DNA of 64,000 nucleotides. Origin: RUG572 sp051884915 (GTDB lineage: Bacteria; Verrucomicrobiota; Kiritimatiellia; RFP12; UBA1067). Every line of letters starts with the position of its first letter. Position 1 is the first letter of the stretch. Made by a program: the position numbers and the translations under genes. The stretch lies in the NCBI GenBank assembly GCA_051884915.1, contig JBJEWF010000042.1:1-64000 (forward strand). The letters are read 5' to 3'. The notes under the pieces are model-generated. The model ran no database searches. It was not told the origin of the DNA and saw nothing but the letters and a program-made list of their open reading frames with translations. Positions 17,645 through 25,819 of this stretch are shown here, one piece after another.

Positions 17645-18522
17645 AACTGAAGCCCTGGCTGCGGTTCTTCCGGCTGCCGAACCTGCCGACCGCACCCGGA
17701 GACGCCTGGGCGGGCGCGGCGTTCTTTCTGCCGGATGCGGCGGAACGGCTGCCGCAGGCGCTGACGGCCGGCGTCTGCGCGCTTCTGGTCTACATGTTCG
17801 GGCTGGCCGACAACGATCTCGCGGGCGCGGAGACGGATGGCCCGGAGCGCCCGGTTCCGGCAGGGGACATTTCGCCGCGGGCGGCCCGGGTCGCGCGCGG
17901 CCTCCTGTTCGCCGGCGCGTGGGCGCTTGGCATCGCCGGCGGACTGGGCCGGGGCTGGGCGTGCGCGACGGGCGCGCTCGTCCTGTCGATTCTGGTCTAC
18001 AACCGCCGCAAGGGCAACTGGCTGATGGGATTGTGCCGGGGGTTGAGCGTGGTCGCCGGCGCGCTGGCCGTCCGCATTCCGGGGGCGGAACCGGCCGGCT
18101 GGGCGATGCTGGCGTTTCTGGCTTTGGGCTGGACGGCCTACATCGCCGCCGTGACCAGACTGTCCGAGGGCGAGGACCGCGCGTCGGAAGGCCTGGGGCA
18201 TGTGCGCTATGGCTGGGGGCTTGCGGCCTTCGTCCCCTGCGGGGCCTGCTTTTTTCTGCCGGATCCGGCGCAGGCGGTTCTGCCGCTCGCGGGTTCGCTT
18301 TTCACCTACCTGTCCTGGTGCGTGGCCGTCTCGTGCCTCGGCGCGCCGCATTCTTCGGAACTGCGGCGCCGGGCCGTCGGCGCGACGATTGGCGGTTTGC
18401 TCTACATGCAGGTCGGATACATGCTGGTCGGACCGCGCGCGGAATTGATCGCGGCCGCGCTGGCGGTCTGGGTGGCGGCGCGTCTGGCGCGCCGGCTGGC
18501 GCCGTCGATTTCGGGATCTTGA
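17641..18522 (+). CDS. UbiA-family prenyltransferase-like membrane protein
   Basis: A 293-residue polytopic membrane protein with about seven to nine hydrophobic segments. The first aspartate-rich motif is DNDLAGAETDGPERPVPAG, matching the NDxxDxxxD...RP pattern of the family. The second motif is weak (TRLSEGEDRASEG), as in the EboC-like branch. Members of the family transfer an isoprenyl chain to an aromatic or other acceptor in the membrane; the acceptor here is unknown. It is translationally coupled to the Gfo/Idh/MocA gene upstream through an ATGA overlap. Confidence 0.75.
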   Translation: MKLKPWLRFFRLPNLPTAPGDAWAGAAFFLPDAAERLPQALTAGVCALLVYMFGLADNDLAGAETDGPERPVPAGDISPRAARVARGLLFAGAWALGIAGGLGRGWACATGALVLSILVYNRRKGNWLMGLCRGLSVVAGALAVRIPGAEPAGWAMLAFLALGWTAYIAAVTRLSEGEDRASEGLGHVRYGWGLAAFVPCGACFFLPDPAQAVLPLAGSLFTYLSWCVAVSCLGAPHSSELRRRAVGATIGGLLYMQVGYMLVGPRAELIAAALAVWVAARLARRLAPSISGS

Positions 18523-18641
18523 GGCCGGCCGCCGCGCCCGGGCCGGCGCCGGCCCTTCCCGTTTCCGGTTCCGCCGGCCCGATTGCGCAATCTGAAATCT
18601 GAAATCAAACCGCATGTTTCCCGTTCGGGGAGCGCGGTTTT

Positions 18642-18650
18642 TGGTATACT
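18642..18650 (+). promoter_or_regulatory. Extended -10 promoter of the aminotransferase gene (leaderless)
   Basis: TGGTATACT has its -10 hexamer at 18645-18650. Expected transcription start is near 18657, four bases before ATG 18661, with no Shine-Dalgarno site. A weak stem AAACCGC (18607-18613) / GCGGTTT (18634-18640) plus TT just upstream may end transcription from the UbiA gene. Confidence 0.65.
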
Positions 18651-18660
18651 ATCCGCCCGT

Positions 18661-19950
18661 ATGAACGCATTGGCAGAACAGTTGAATCAGACGTTGGGCT
18701 CCGTTGCGGATTTGTTGTCCCCGGCCGGCCGGCGCCTCTACTTCCCGTACGGGGGCATCCTTGGTCAGGGCGCCGAGGCAAAAACGTGTGACATCAACGC
18801 CACGATCGGCATGGCGTTTGAGGAGGACGGATCGCCGCTCGTGATGAAGTGCTTTGCCGACCAGGTCAATCTGGACCGCAAGGTCTTCCTCTATGCGGGC
18901 TCCTTCGGCGTGCCGAAGCTGCGCGAGACGTGGAAAAGCCTCCAGATCCGGAAGAACCCGTCGCTCAAGGGCGTGGTCTATTCGCTGCCGGTCGTGACGA
19001 ATGCGCTGACGCACGGTCTGCGGATTGCGGCGGAGCTGTTCGTCGGTCCGGGCGACGACGTGGTGACGCCGGATCTGTACTGGGACAACTACTCGCTCGT
19101 CTTCGAGGAGGCCTGCGGGGCCCGGCTGGTCACGTTCAACACGTTCCGGCGGGGGGCGTTCGACGCAGCGGCGATGAAGCGGGCGCTGCTCGCCGGGGGC
19201 GAGAAGAAGGTCCTGATTCTCAACTTCCCGAACAATCCGACGGGCTACACGGCCACGGTCGGCGACGCGAAGAAGATCGTGGCGGCGGTGAAAGCCGCCG
19301 CCCGGGCGGGCAAGAAGATCGTCGTCATTCTCGACGACGCGTATTTCGGGCTGGTCTACGAGGCGGGCGTCCACGGCGAATCGCTGTTCGCCGAGTTCGC
19401 CGATCTGGACAGGAACGTCCTCGCCGTCAAGCTCGACGGCACGACGAAGGAAGACTACGTGTGGGGCCTTCGCGTGGGGTTCATCTCCTTTGCGTTCAAG
19501 GGCGCGAAGCCGGAGCAGCTGAAGGCGCTTGAGGCCAAGGCGGCGGCCGACGTGCGCAGCTGCGTCTCGAACGTCACGGCAATCGGGCAGAACATCGCCT
19601 TGGCGGCGTTCGCCGACAAGGCGTATTCCCGGCAGAAGCGCGAGAAGTACAACGTGCTGCGAAAGCGCTACGCCGCGATTCGCAAGTTGCTCGCGCAGCA
19701 CGCCGAGTATGCGGAGGCGTTCGAGGCGATGCCGTTCAACAGCGGCTACTTCATGTGCGTGAAGCCGAAGGGCGTCGACGCCGAGCAGGTCCGCAAGCGG
19801 CTGATCGCGAAGTATTCCACGGGCACGATTGTCCTTTCGGGTCTGATCCGGCTGGCGTTTTCGACGACGCCGTCCGCCAAATTGCCCAAGCTGTTCGCCA
19901 ACGTGGCGGCGGCCATTAACGACTTGAAGAAGCAGCAGCCGGGAGCGTAG
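18661..19950 (+). CDS. Class I/II pyridoxal-phosphate aminotransferase
   Basis: A 429-residue cytoplasmic PLP enzyme. The family landmarks are NFPNNPTGYTATVG, the PLP-binding ILDDAYFGLVYE, and the lysine and arginine region in KLDGTTKEDYVWGLRVGF. The chemistry is transamination of an amino acid; the substrate cannot be read from sequence. ATG 18661 is the best start, because the -10 box lies only ten bases upstream and any earlier start would fall upstream of transcription. The YchF gene begins five bases after its stop. Confidence 0.85.
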   Translation: MNALAEQLNQTLGSVADLLSPAGRRLYFPYGGILGQGAEAKTCDINATIGMAFEEDGSPLVMKCFADQVNLDRKVFLYAGSFGVPKLRETWKSLQIRKNPSLKGVVYSLPVVTNALTHGLRIAAELFVGPGDDVVTPDLYWDNYSLVFEEACGARLVTFNTFRRGAFDAAAMKRALLAGGEKKVLILNFPNNPTGYTATVGDAKKIVAAVKAAARAGKKIVVILDDAYFGLVYEAGVHGESLFAEFADLDRNVLAVKLDGTTKEDYVWGLRVGFISFAFKGAKPEQLKALEAKAAADVRSCVSNVTAIGQNIALAAFADKAYSRQKREKYNVLRKRYAAIRKLLAQHAEYAEAFEAMPFNSGYFMCVKPKGVDAEQVRKRLIAKYSTGTIVLSGLIRLAFSTTPSAKLPKLFANVAAAINDLKKQQPGA

Positions 19951-19954
19951 CGAG

Positions 19955-21079
19955 ATGGGTCTTTCCGTTGGTATTGTCGGTCTTCCGAACGTGGGCAAGT
20001 CCACGTTGTTCAACGCGCTGACGAAGCGCCAGCAGGCGGCGGCGGAGAACTATCCGTTCTGCACGATCGAGCCCAACTCGGCCATCGTCGAGGTGTCGGA
20101 CGCCCGCCTTGAGGCCTTGGCGAAGATCGTCAATCCGGCGCAGATCATCCGCGCGACGGTGGAATTCACCGACATCGCCGGCCTCGTGAAGGGCGCGTCC
20201 AAGGGGGAGGGCCTGGGCAACAAGTTCCTGGCCAACATCCGCGAGTGCGACGCGATTCTCCACGTGGTTCGCTGCTTTGAGAACGGCGACATCATCCACG
20301 TCCAGGAAGGCGGCGGCAAATCCGCCCCGATCGATCCGGCCGGCGATGCCGAAGTGATCGAGACGGAATTGATCCTCGCCGACCTGGAGCAGCTTCAGAA
20401 GCGGTGCGACAAGTCGCGCAACGAGGCGAAGAGCGACCCCAAAAAGCGCCCGGAATTCGATGCGATGTCCGCGCTTCTCGCGCATCTTGGCGCGGGCAAG
20501 CCGGTGCGGACGTTCCCGCGCGGCGAGGGTGATCCGATTCTGCCCGTTTTGCGCGATCTCCGGTTTCTGACGGACAAGAAGACGATCTACTGCGCGAACG
20601 TGGCCGAGGACGATCTCGGCGATCCGGACGCCAATCCGCACGTGAAGGCGCTGAAGGCCTATGCCGACGCGCAGGGCTGCGAGATGGTGACGGTCTGCGC
20701 CCAGATGGAAGCCGATCTGGCGGGGCTTTCCGACGACGAGGCGCGCGAGTTCCTGGGCAGCTACGGTCTGGCGGAATCGTCGCTCGACCGCACGATCAAG
20801 CTGGCCTACCGCACGCTGGGCCTGGCGAGTTTCCTGACGGCGGGACCGAAGGAGGTGCGCGCGTGGACGTTCCGGCGCGGCTGGAAGGCGCCGCAGTGCG
20901 CGGGCGTCATCCACACGGATTTCGAGAAGGGCTTCATCCGCGCCCAGGTCGTCGCCTTTGACGACTACGTCAAATACAATGGCGAATCGGGCGCCCGCGC
21001 CGCCGGCGCGCTTCATCCGGAAGGCAAGGAGTACGAGATGAAGGATGGCGACGTCGTCGAGTTCATGTTCAGCAAGTAG
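19955..21079 (+). CDS. ychF: Ribosome-binding ATPase YchF
   Basis: A 374-residue Obg-related P-loop ATPase of typical length. Walker A is GLPNVGKSTLFNAL, switch II is DIAGLVKGASKGEGLGNKFL, and the guanine-specificity motif NKxD is replaced (ANVAED), as expected for this ATP-preferring family. The C-terminal TGS-like domain ends in KEYEMKDGDVVEFMF. It binds ribosomes and has been linked to stress responses and translation. It follows the aminotransferase by four bases, so the two are co-transcribed. Confidence 0.95.
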   Translation: MGLSVGIVGLPNVGKSTLFNALTKRQQAAAENYPFCTIEPNSAIVEVSDARLEALAKIVNPAQIIRATVEFTDIAGLVKGASKGEGLGNKFLANIRECDAILHVVRCFENGDIIHVQEGGGKSAPIDPAGDAEVIETELILADLEQLQKRCDKSRNEAKSDPKKRPEFDAMSALLAHLGAGKPVRTFPRGEGDPILPVLRDLRFLTDKKTIYCANVAEDDLGDPDANPHVKALKAYADAQGCEMVTVCAQMEADLAGLSDDEAREFLGSYGLAESSLDRTIKLAYRTLGLASFLTAGPKEVRAWTFRRGWKAPQCAGVIHTDFEKGFIRAQVVAFDDYVKYNGESGARAAGALHPEGKEYEMKDGDVVEFMFSK

Positions 21080-21090
21080 GAATGCGGCCG

Positions 21091-21924
21091 ATGGAAGCGA
21101 AACTCTTTGCCGCCTATCCGGGTCTCGTCTCCGAGGGACCGCGTTTCAATGCCGCGGAGCAGACGCTCTATTGGGTGGACGTGACGGGCGGCAAGGTCCT
21201 CCGCAAGAAAGTGGGGACGGACGTCAAGGCGTTTGACGTCCACGAGCCGGGGCTGGGCAAGATCGGCGCGCTTGCGTTTGCTCCGGACGGACGGCTGCTG
21301 CTCTTTGCCGACCGCTGCGAGATCCACGCGTGCGCGTTCGGGCAGCCCGGCGTGCTGAAGTGGACGCTTCCCGGCCACGCGGCGACGCGGTTCAACGACG
21401 TCTACGATGCCGGCGACGGCGTCTACTTCTGCGGCGTGGCGCCGATCCGTCCCGACATCCGCGGCGAACTCTGGCGTTTTGACGCCAAGACGGGGACGTT
21501 CACCTGCATCGAAGCGGCCACGGCGGGGATGCCGAACGGGATGGGCGTGTCGCCCGACGGCAAGACGTTCTATTTCGTCGTCAGCGACGAGCGCCGGATC
21601 TACGCCTACGATTTCGATCCAATCGCCAGGACCGTTGCGGCGAAGCGCGTCCTCTGCGAGGATTTCGCGGGGGCGGGCGTTCCCGATGGCATGTGCGTCA
21701 ATCCGTCGGACGGCACGCTCTTCGTGGCGCGGTGGGACGGCCACCGCCTGGAGCGCCGTTCGGCCGAGGGCCGTCTGCTGGAGACGGTCGAGTTCCCGAT
21801 TGCCAAGATCACGAGCGCGGACGTCGCGGGCAATCGCCTTTTCGTGACGACGGCCAATCTGCCGTTTGACGAAACCGCCTTTGCGGAACACGCCGCCGGC
21901 GGCGTGTTTGAACTGTCTCTCTGA
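21091..21924 (+). CDS. SMP-30/gluconolactonase-family lactonase
   Basis: A 277-residue six-bladed beta-propeller enzyme that hydrolyses sugar-acid lactones. Metal ligands of the family appear as the Glu in VSEGPRF, the Asn in TRFNDVYD and the Asp in GVPDGMCVNP. I chose ATG 21091 because the AGG site at the end of ychF lies about nine bases upstream; ATG 21082 would give three more residues but has almost no spacing. There is no signal peptide, so it is cytoplasmic. It sits between ychF and a NahK-like kinase with short gaps, which suggests one transcript. Confidence 0.85.
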   Translation: MEAKLFAAYPGLVSEGPRFNAAEQTLYWVDVTGGKVLRKKVGTDVKAFDVHEPGLGKIGALAFAPDGRLLLFADRCEIHACAFGQPGVLKWTLPGHAATRFNDVYDAGDGVYFCGVAPIRPDIRGELWRFDAKTGTFTCIEAATAGMPNGMGVSPDGKTFYFVVSDERRIYAYDFDPIARTVAAKRVLCEDFAGAGVPDGMCVNPSDGTLFVARWDGHRLERRSAEGRLLETVEFPIAKITSADVAGNRLFVTTANLPFDETAFAEHAAGGVFELSL

Positions 21925-21949
21925 ACCACCTCCCAGCCGGATACGCGCC

Positions 21950-22954
21950 ATGCAGCCGACAATCGAACGTTATGGGAGCGGGCACATCAACGAAACCTAT
22001 CTCGTGACGTGTCCGCAAGGCCCGAAATACATTCTCCAGAAGATCAACACCTCGATTTTCCCGGATGCCGACGCGCTGATGGAGAACATCGCGCGCGTGA
22101 CGGCGCACATCCGCGCCAAGCATCCCGACGATCCGCGCTGCACGCTCACGGTGCTGGACTATTCGCGGCCGTGGCGCCAGTACGCTTTCATCGGGGGGGC
22201 GCGGACGGTTGACGTGATCGAGCGGCCGGAACAGGCCTACAAGGCGGCAAAGGCGTTTGCCCGGTTCCAGAACGACGTGGCGGATCTGCCGGGTCCCCGT
22301 CTGCACGAGATCCTGCCGCGGTTCCACGACACGCGGAATCGTCTGGCGCTTCTGGACGCGGCGGTTGCCGCGGACGTCAAGGGGCGCGGGAAAGACGTCG
22401 CGGACGAGCTGGCGTTCGTCGACGCGCACCGCGAGGAGGCGGGCAGAATCCTCGATCTGATGGCGTCCGGCAGAATCCCCGAGCGCATCACCCACAATGA
22501 CACGAAGATCAACAACGTGATGCTGGATGACGTGACGGGCGAGGGCGTGGCGGTCATCGATCTCGACACCGTGATGCCGGGCTGCGCGTTGTACGACTTC
22601 GGCGACATGGTCCGCACGGCGACGGCGGCGGCGGCGGAAGACGAGACGGACCTCTCGAAGGTCTTCTCCCGCAGGGAATACTTTGAACAGCTCGTCCGGG
22701 GGTATCTCGCCGAGGCCACGTTCCTGAACGGACCCGAACTGGAGAACCTGGCTTTCTCGGGCCGTCTGATCACGTTCACGATCGGCGTCCGGTTCCTGAC
22801 AGACTATCTGGCGGGCGACACCTATTTCCATACGGCCTATCCGGACCACAACCTGCTCCGCTGCCGGACGCAGTTCAAGATGGTCCGGTCGATGGAGGAG
22901 CAGGCCGCGGCCTACGAGGCGATTGTCCGCCGCGTCGCCGCCGAGCGGGGCTGA
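21950..22954 (+). CDS. N-acetylhexosamine 1-kinase-like aminoglycoside-phosphotransferase-fold kinase
   Basis: A 334-residue kinase of the APH/choline kinase fold. The N-terminal YGSGHINETYLV, catalytic loop THNDTKINNVMLD and metal-binding IDLDTVMPG match NahK-type N-acetylhexosamine kinases. These produce sugar 1-phosphates during use of mucin or milk glycans. The substrate is inferred from resemblance only. The last 43 bases overlap the 3' end of the convergent DUF2851 gene, and no terminator is visible between them. Confidence 0.8.
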   Translation: MQPTIERYGSGHINETYLVTCPQGPKYILQKINTSIFPDADALMENIARVTAHIRAKHPDDPRCTLTVLDYSRPWRQYAFIGGARTVDVIERPEQAYKAAKAFARFQNDVADLPGPRLHEILPRFHDTRNRLALLDAAVAADVKGRGKDVADELAFVDAHREEAGRILDLMASGRIPERITHNDTKINNVMLDDVTGEGVAVIDLDTVMPGCALYDFGDMVRTATAAAAEDETDLSKVFSRREYFEQLVRGYLAEATFLNGPELENLAFSGRLITFTIGVRFLTDYLAGDTYFHTAYPDHNLLRCRTQFKMVRSMEEQAAAYEAIVRRVAAERG

Positions 22955-24231
22955 GTCTCCCGGTCCCATTTCCGGGCGGCGTCGACCAGGGCGCAGGTCG
23001 AGCAATCGGGATGGACCGCGAGGCAGAACGCGCGGTGGATTTCCAGCAGCCCCTGCAGGCAAAGCCCGTTTCCGCCGTAGAGCGCGGGGTTGTGGTCGCG
23101 TCCGAGCAGCCGGCCGGCCGTCAGGCGGACGGGCGCGGACGTGTCTTCGGGCGCGATCCAGTCGGGAATCGCGTCCATGCGCTTTTCGGCGAGGGCAAAC
23201 GGCATGAGCACGTTGACGAGAATGGCGGCGGCACGGTTGGCCCCGAGATGTTTCGACTTGCCCAGAATCGCAAGCGCCTCCTTCTGCCCCTGGCGGCTCG
23301 CGATGTCGCAGGCCGCGAGGCTTTCGAGAAATGCGGGCACGCCGCCGGCAAGAAGCTGGGCGGCGGCGGCAAGGCGCCGAAGCGGCGCGTTGGCGGGGCG
23401 GACGTTGGCGCGCCGCCAGGGGGCGGTGCGTTCCACCGTCATTTCGGCGGCACATTGCAGGACGCAGAGGATGGCGGATTCGTCCAGGGGAAGTTCGGAC
23501 CAGGGAATCGTTCGGGCGAGAGCCCGGAAGGACTGCTGATTGTGCTTGTAGCCGAGCGCGGCGAGAAATTCCTCGTAGAAGACCTGGATGCGGCCCTGTC
23601 TGCGCATGAGAAGGGTCCTGAACCGCCGGGCCTTGGTCTGGATCCGCTGCCGTCCCGCGGCCCGGAACGTCTCAAGCGCGAGATCGGGCCGGGACGAGAA
23701 AATGGCTTCGCAGGGACGGGGCGTTGACGGAAGGCGCGCATGGGGATAGGCCGTCAGGTCGATTTCGTCCAGGGAGAAATCGGACCGCGTGCGCAGCACG
23801 TCGCCCAGGCAGATGGAATGGCAGCCTGCCGGCAGCAGACACGCCGCTCCGTCCGTTCCGCGATGCCATGTCACATGGGCGACGACATGGGCGTAGGCGG
23901 GATCGTGCGCATGGCCGTGCGTGGCCCAGTCCGAAGATTTCACGTGGATCTCGACGTCGCCGCGGACGCGCCGCCGGTCGCTGCCGATTTCAAGGACCGC
24001 GTCGCGGAAATCCGGGCCCGCTTCGAGGTTCCAGACGCCGGGATCGAGGACGCGGACGGGGAGGCCGTCGGACGTCCGGATGCCGGCGGGGCGAAGGTCG
24101 CCGTCATACCACAGGGCCTGGACGTGCCGTTCGGTCAGCGGAGACCGCCGGACGAGAAGATCGCCGTCATGGCACAGGTCCTGGACGTGCCGTTCGGTCA
24201 GTGGAGACCGCTGGGAGAGAAGATCGTTCAT
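22912..24231 (-). CDS. DUF2851 family protein
   Basis: A 439-residue protein of a family with no settled function, often carried by Bacteroidota and related anaerobes. Recognisable parts are GPDFRDAVLEIG, RGDVEIHVKSSDWATHGH with conserved acidic and histidine residues, YEEFLAALGYKHNQ, and a C-terminal Cys pair (CSTCALVD). The acidic, metal-ligand-like motifs could suit a nuclease, but that is only speculation. ATG 24231 has AAAGGAA upstream. The N-terminus carries a 21-residue tandem duplication (RSPLTERHVQ...DGDL twice). It follows the ComEC-like gene by 16 bases. Confidence 0.72.
   Translation of the reverse strand: MNDLLSQRSPLTERHVQDLCHDGDLLVRRSPLTERHVQALWYDGDLRPAGIRTSDGLPVRVLDPGVWNLEAGPDFRDAVLEIGSDRRRVRGDVEIHVKSSDWATHGHAHDPAYAHVVAHVTWHRGTDGAACLLPAGCHSICLGDVLRTRSDFSLDEIDLTAYPHARLPSTPRPCEAIFSSRPDLALETFRAAGRQRIQTKARRFRTLLMRRQGRIQVFYEEFLAALGYKHNQQSFRALARTIPWSELPLDESAILCVLQCAAEMTVERTAPWRRANVRPANAPLRRLAAAAQLLAGGVPAFLESLAACDIASRQGQKEALAILGKSKHLGANRAAAILVNVLMPFALAEKRMDAIPDWIAPEDTSAPVRLTAGRLLGRDHNPALYGGNGLCLQGLLEIHRAFCLAVHPDCSTCALVDAARKWDRETQPRSAATRRTIAS
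24098..24220. repeat. 63-base in-frame tandem duplication in the DUF2851 gene
   Basis: The stretch starting TCGCCGTCAT at 24098 recurs at 24161 with about five differences in the first 53 bases. It adds 21 residues at the protein's N-terminus. Confidence 0.85.
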
Positions 24232-24247
24232 GGCGTTCCTTTCGGGT

Positions 24248-25816
24248 TCATGTCCACCATTTTCCGCGGACGGGCGTCTTGGCGGGAAGAAAATGGCCGA
24301 TGACAAGCAGCAGCGTGATCCATCCCCCATACCAGAGCAGCGTCGCGGAGAGCGTCCACGACGTGATGGCATAGGAGGCGCAGGGCAGCGCGGCGATGCA
24401 CTGGGACAGCCGGGCCATCGCCCAGGTGAATCCGGCCGCGCAATTGTTGAAGAGGGCGGCGAGCGGCAGGCAGAAGAAACTTGCGAGAAGACCGGCCATG
24501 CCGATTTTGACCATTTTCTCCGCGCAATAGAGAACGGCGAGGTTGGCGATCAGGCCGCCGGGCGTGAACCGCCCGAATACGCTCGCGGCGATGGGCACGC
24601 CGGCAATCCAGGCGGCAAGGGAAATGCCGAAACCGGACAGGAGCCTGTTGGCCGCTCCGTATTCGCCGAAGACGCGGGCAAACCGGCCGGTCCGGAATCC
24701 GTCGCGGAACAGGGGCTTGAAATTCCGGGTCCATTCGATCCAGAGGACGATGCCGAGCATGACCGTGAAGGAAAGCGTGCTGCCGACGTCGAAAAGCATC
24801 TCGGGGTGGAGCCCGTAGACGAGAAGCGCCGTAGCCGACCAGGCGGACAGCGAATCCGGTTTCCGTCCAAGAACCGGCGCGCCAAGCCAGAAGGTCGCCA
24901 TGAGCGCCGCCCGGACGGCGCTGGGCCTTAGGCCGGTGAGCACGGTGTAGATCCAGATCAGGGGAATGGCGGCCAGATTCTGGAAAGGGCCCGTGACGTT
25001 CAACCGGGTCAGGAAGTTCCTGATGAGCAAGGCGACGACCATCACGTGGAGTCCCGAGATGGCGAAGACATGGATGGTTCCGGCATCGGCGAAGAGCCGG
25101 CGTTTTTCGCGGGAGAGGCCGCCGCGCCGTCCCAGGAGAATGGCGCTGTTGAGTTTGGCGAGTTCGGGACACCAGTCGAGTCCGGCGGACAGTCGGACCG
25201 AGAGGTCCTGCGCAATCGCGCCGTAGAGGCTTTTGGCCGAAAACGCCGGGACGGGTGCGAGGCGTCGGGCGTGTTCGCTCCGGGCGATCCAGAAGGTCCG
25301 CCGGGCGAAACGGTTGTGTCCGGCCGTCTTCTCCGAAATCCGGCCTCGGCAGGACCACGTTTCGCCGAGACGGGGCAAATCGCCGACGGCGGTCGTCGGC
25401 ATGACGACTTTGACCGGGACGGCGCCGATATGGGAGACGAACGACGCCCGCCATTGCCCCTGCCGGGACGTGCGCCATCGCTCGGGTTCGCTTTCCACGG
25501 CCAGTTCGACCGGCGCGCGGGTCGTGGCGTCGCCGTGGTTCGACGCCAGAATGCGCGCGAGTCCGTCGTCGGCGCGCAAGGCCAGGACGAAACCCAGGAC
25601 GAAAAGAGCGGGAAGGGTCCAGCCCCGCAGACGCCATCCCCAGGCGGCGAGCCCGGCCGTTGCGCCGGCCACGGCCACCGCGGGCCAGATCGGGGCGATG
25701 GTTCGGCTGGCGAATCCGGCCCATTCGCCGGCGACCAGCGCCGCCGCCATGAGGACGCGCGCGGGGCTGGCCGTGTTCCGGAGCCGAATCAAGTCCATGG
25801 TCTGCCGTCCGTTCAT
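24248..25816 (-). CDS. comEC: ComEC/Rec2-family membrane channel protein, short form
   Basis: A 522-residue polytopic protein. After two or three N-terminal membrane segments there is a soluble OB-like part (residues about 90-170) and then the competence domain. The domain has the hallmark HVFAISGLHVMVVALL followed by TGLRPSAVRAAL. The C-terminal metallo-beta-lactamase-type domain of full ComEC (about 750 residues) is absent. ComEC forms the inner-membrane channel for single-stranded DNA uptake. ATG 25816 begins three bases after the comM stop, so the two are co-transcribed. Confidence 0.83.
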   Translation of the reverse strand: MNGRQTMDLIRLRNTASPARVLMAAALVAGEWAGFASRTIAPIWPAVAVAGATAGLAAWGWRLRGWTLPALFVLGFVLALRADDGLARILASNHGDATTRAPVELAVESEPERWRTSRQGQWRASFVSHIGAVPVKVVMPTTAVGDLPRLGETWSCRGRISEKTAGHNRFARRTFWIARSEHARRLAPVPAFSAKSLYGAIAQDLSVRLSAGLDWCPELAKLNSAILLGRRGGLSREKRRLFADAGTIHVFAISGLHVMVVALLIRNFLTRLNVTGPFQNLAAIPLIWIYTVLTGLRPSAVRAALMATFWLGAPVLGRKPDSLSAWSATALLVYGLHPEMLFDVGSTLSFTVMLGIVLWIEWTRNFKPLFRDGFRTGRFARVFGEYGAANRLLSGFGISLAAWIAGVPIAASVFGRFTPGGLIANLAVLYCAEKMVKIGMAGLLASFFCLPLAALFNNCAAGFTWAMARLSQCIAALPCASYAITSWTLSATLLWYGGWITLLLVIGHFLPAKTPVRGKWWT

Positions 25817-25819
25817 GGG

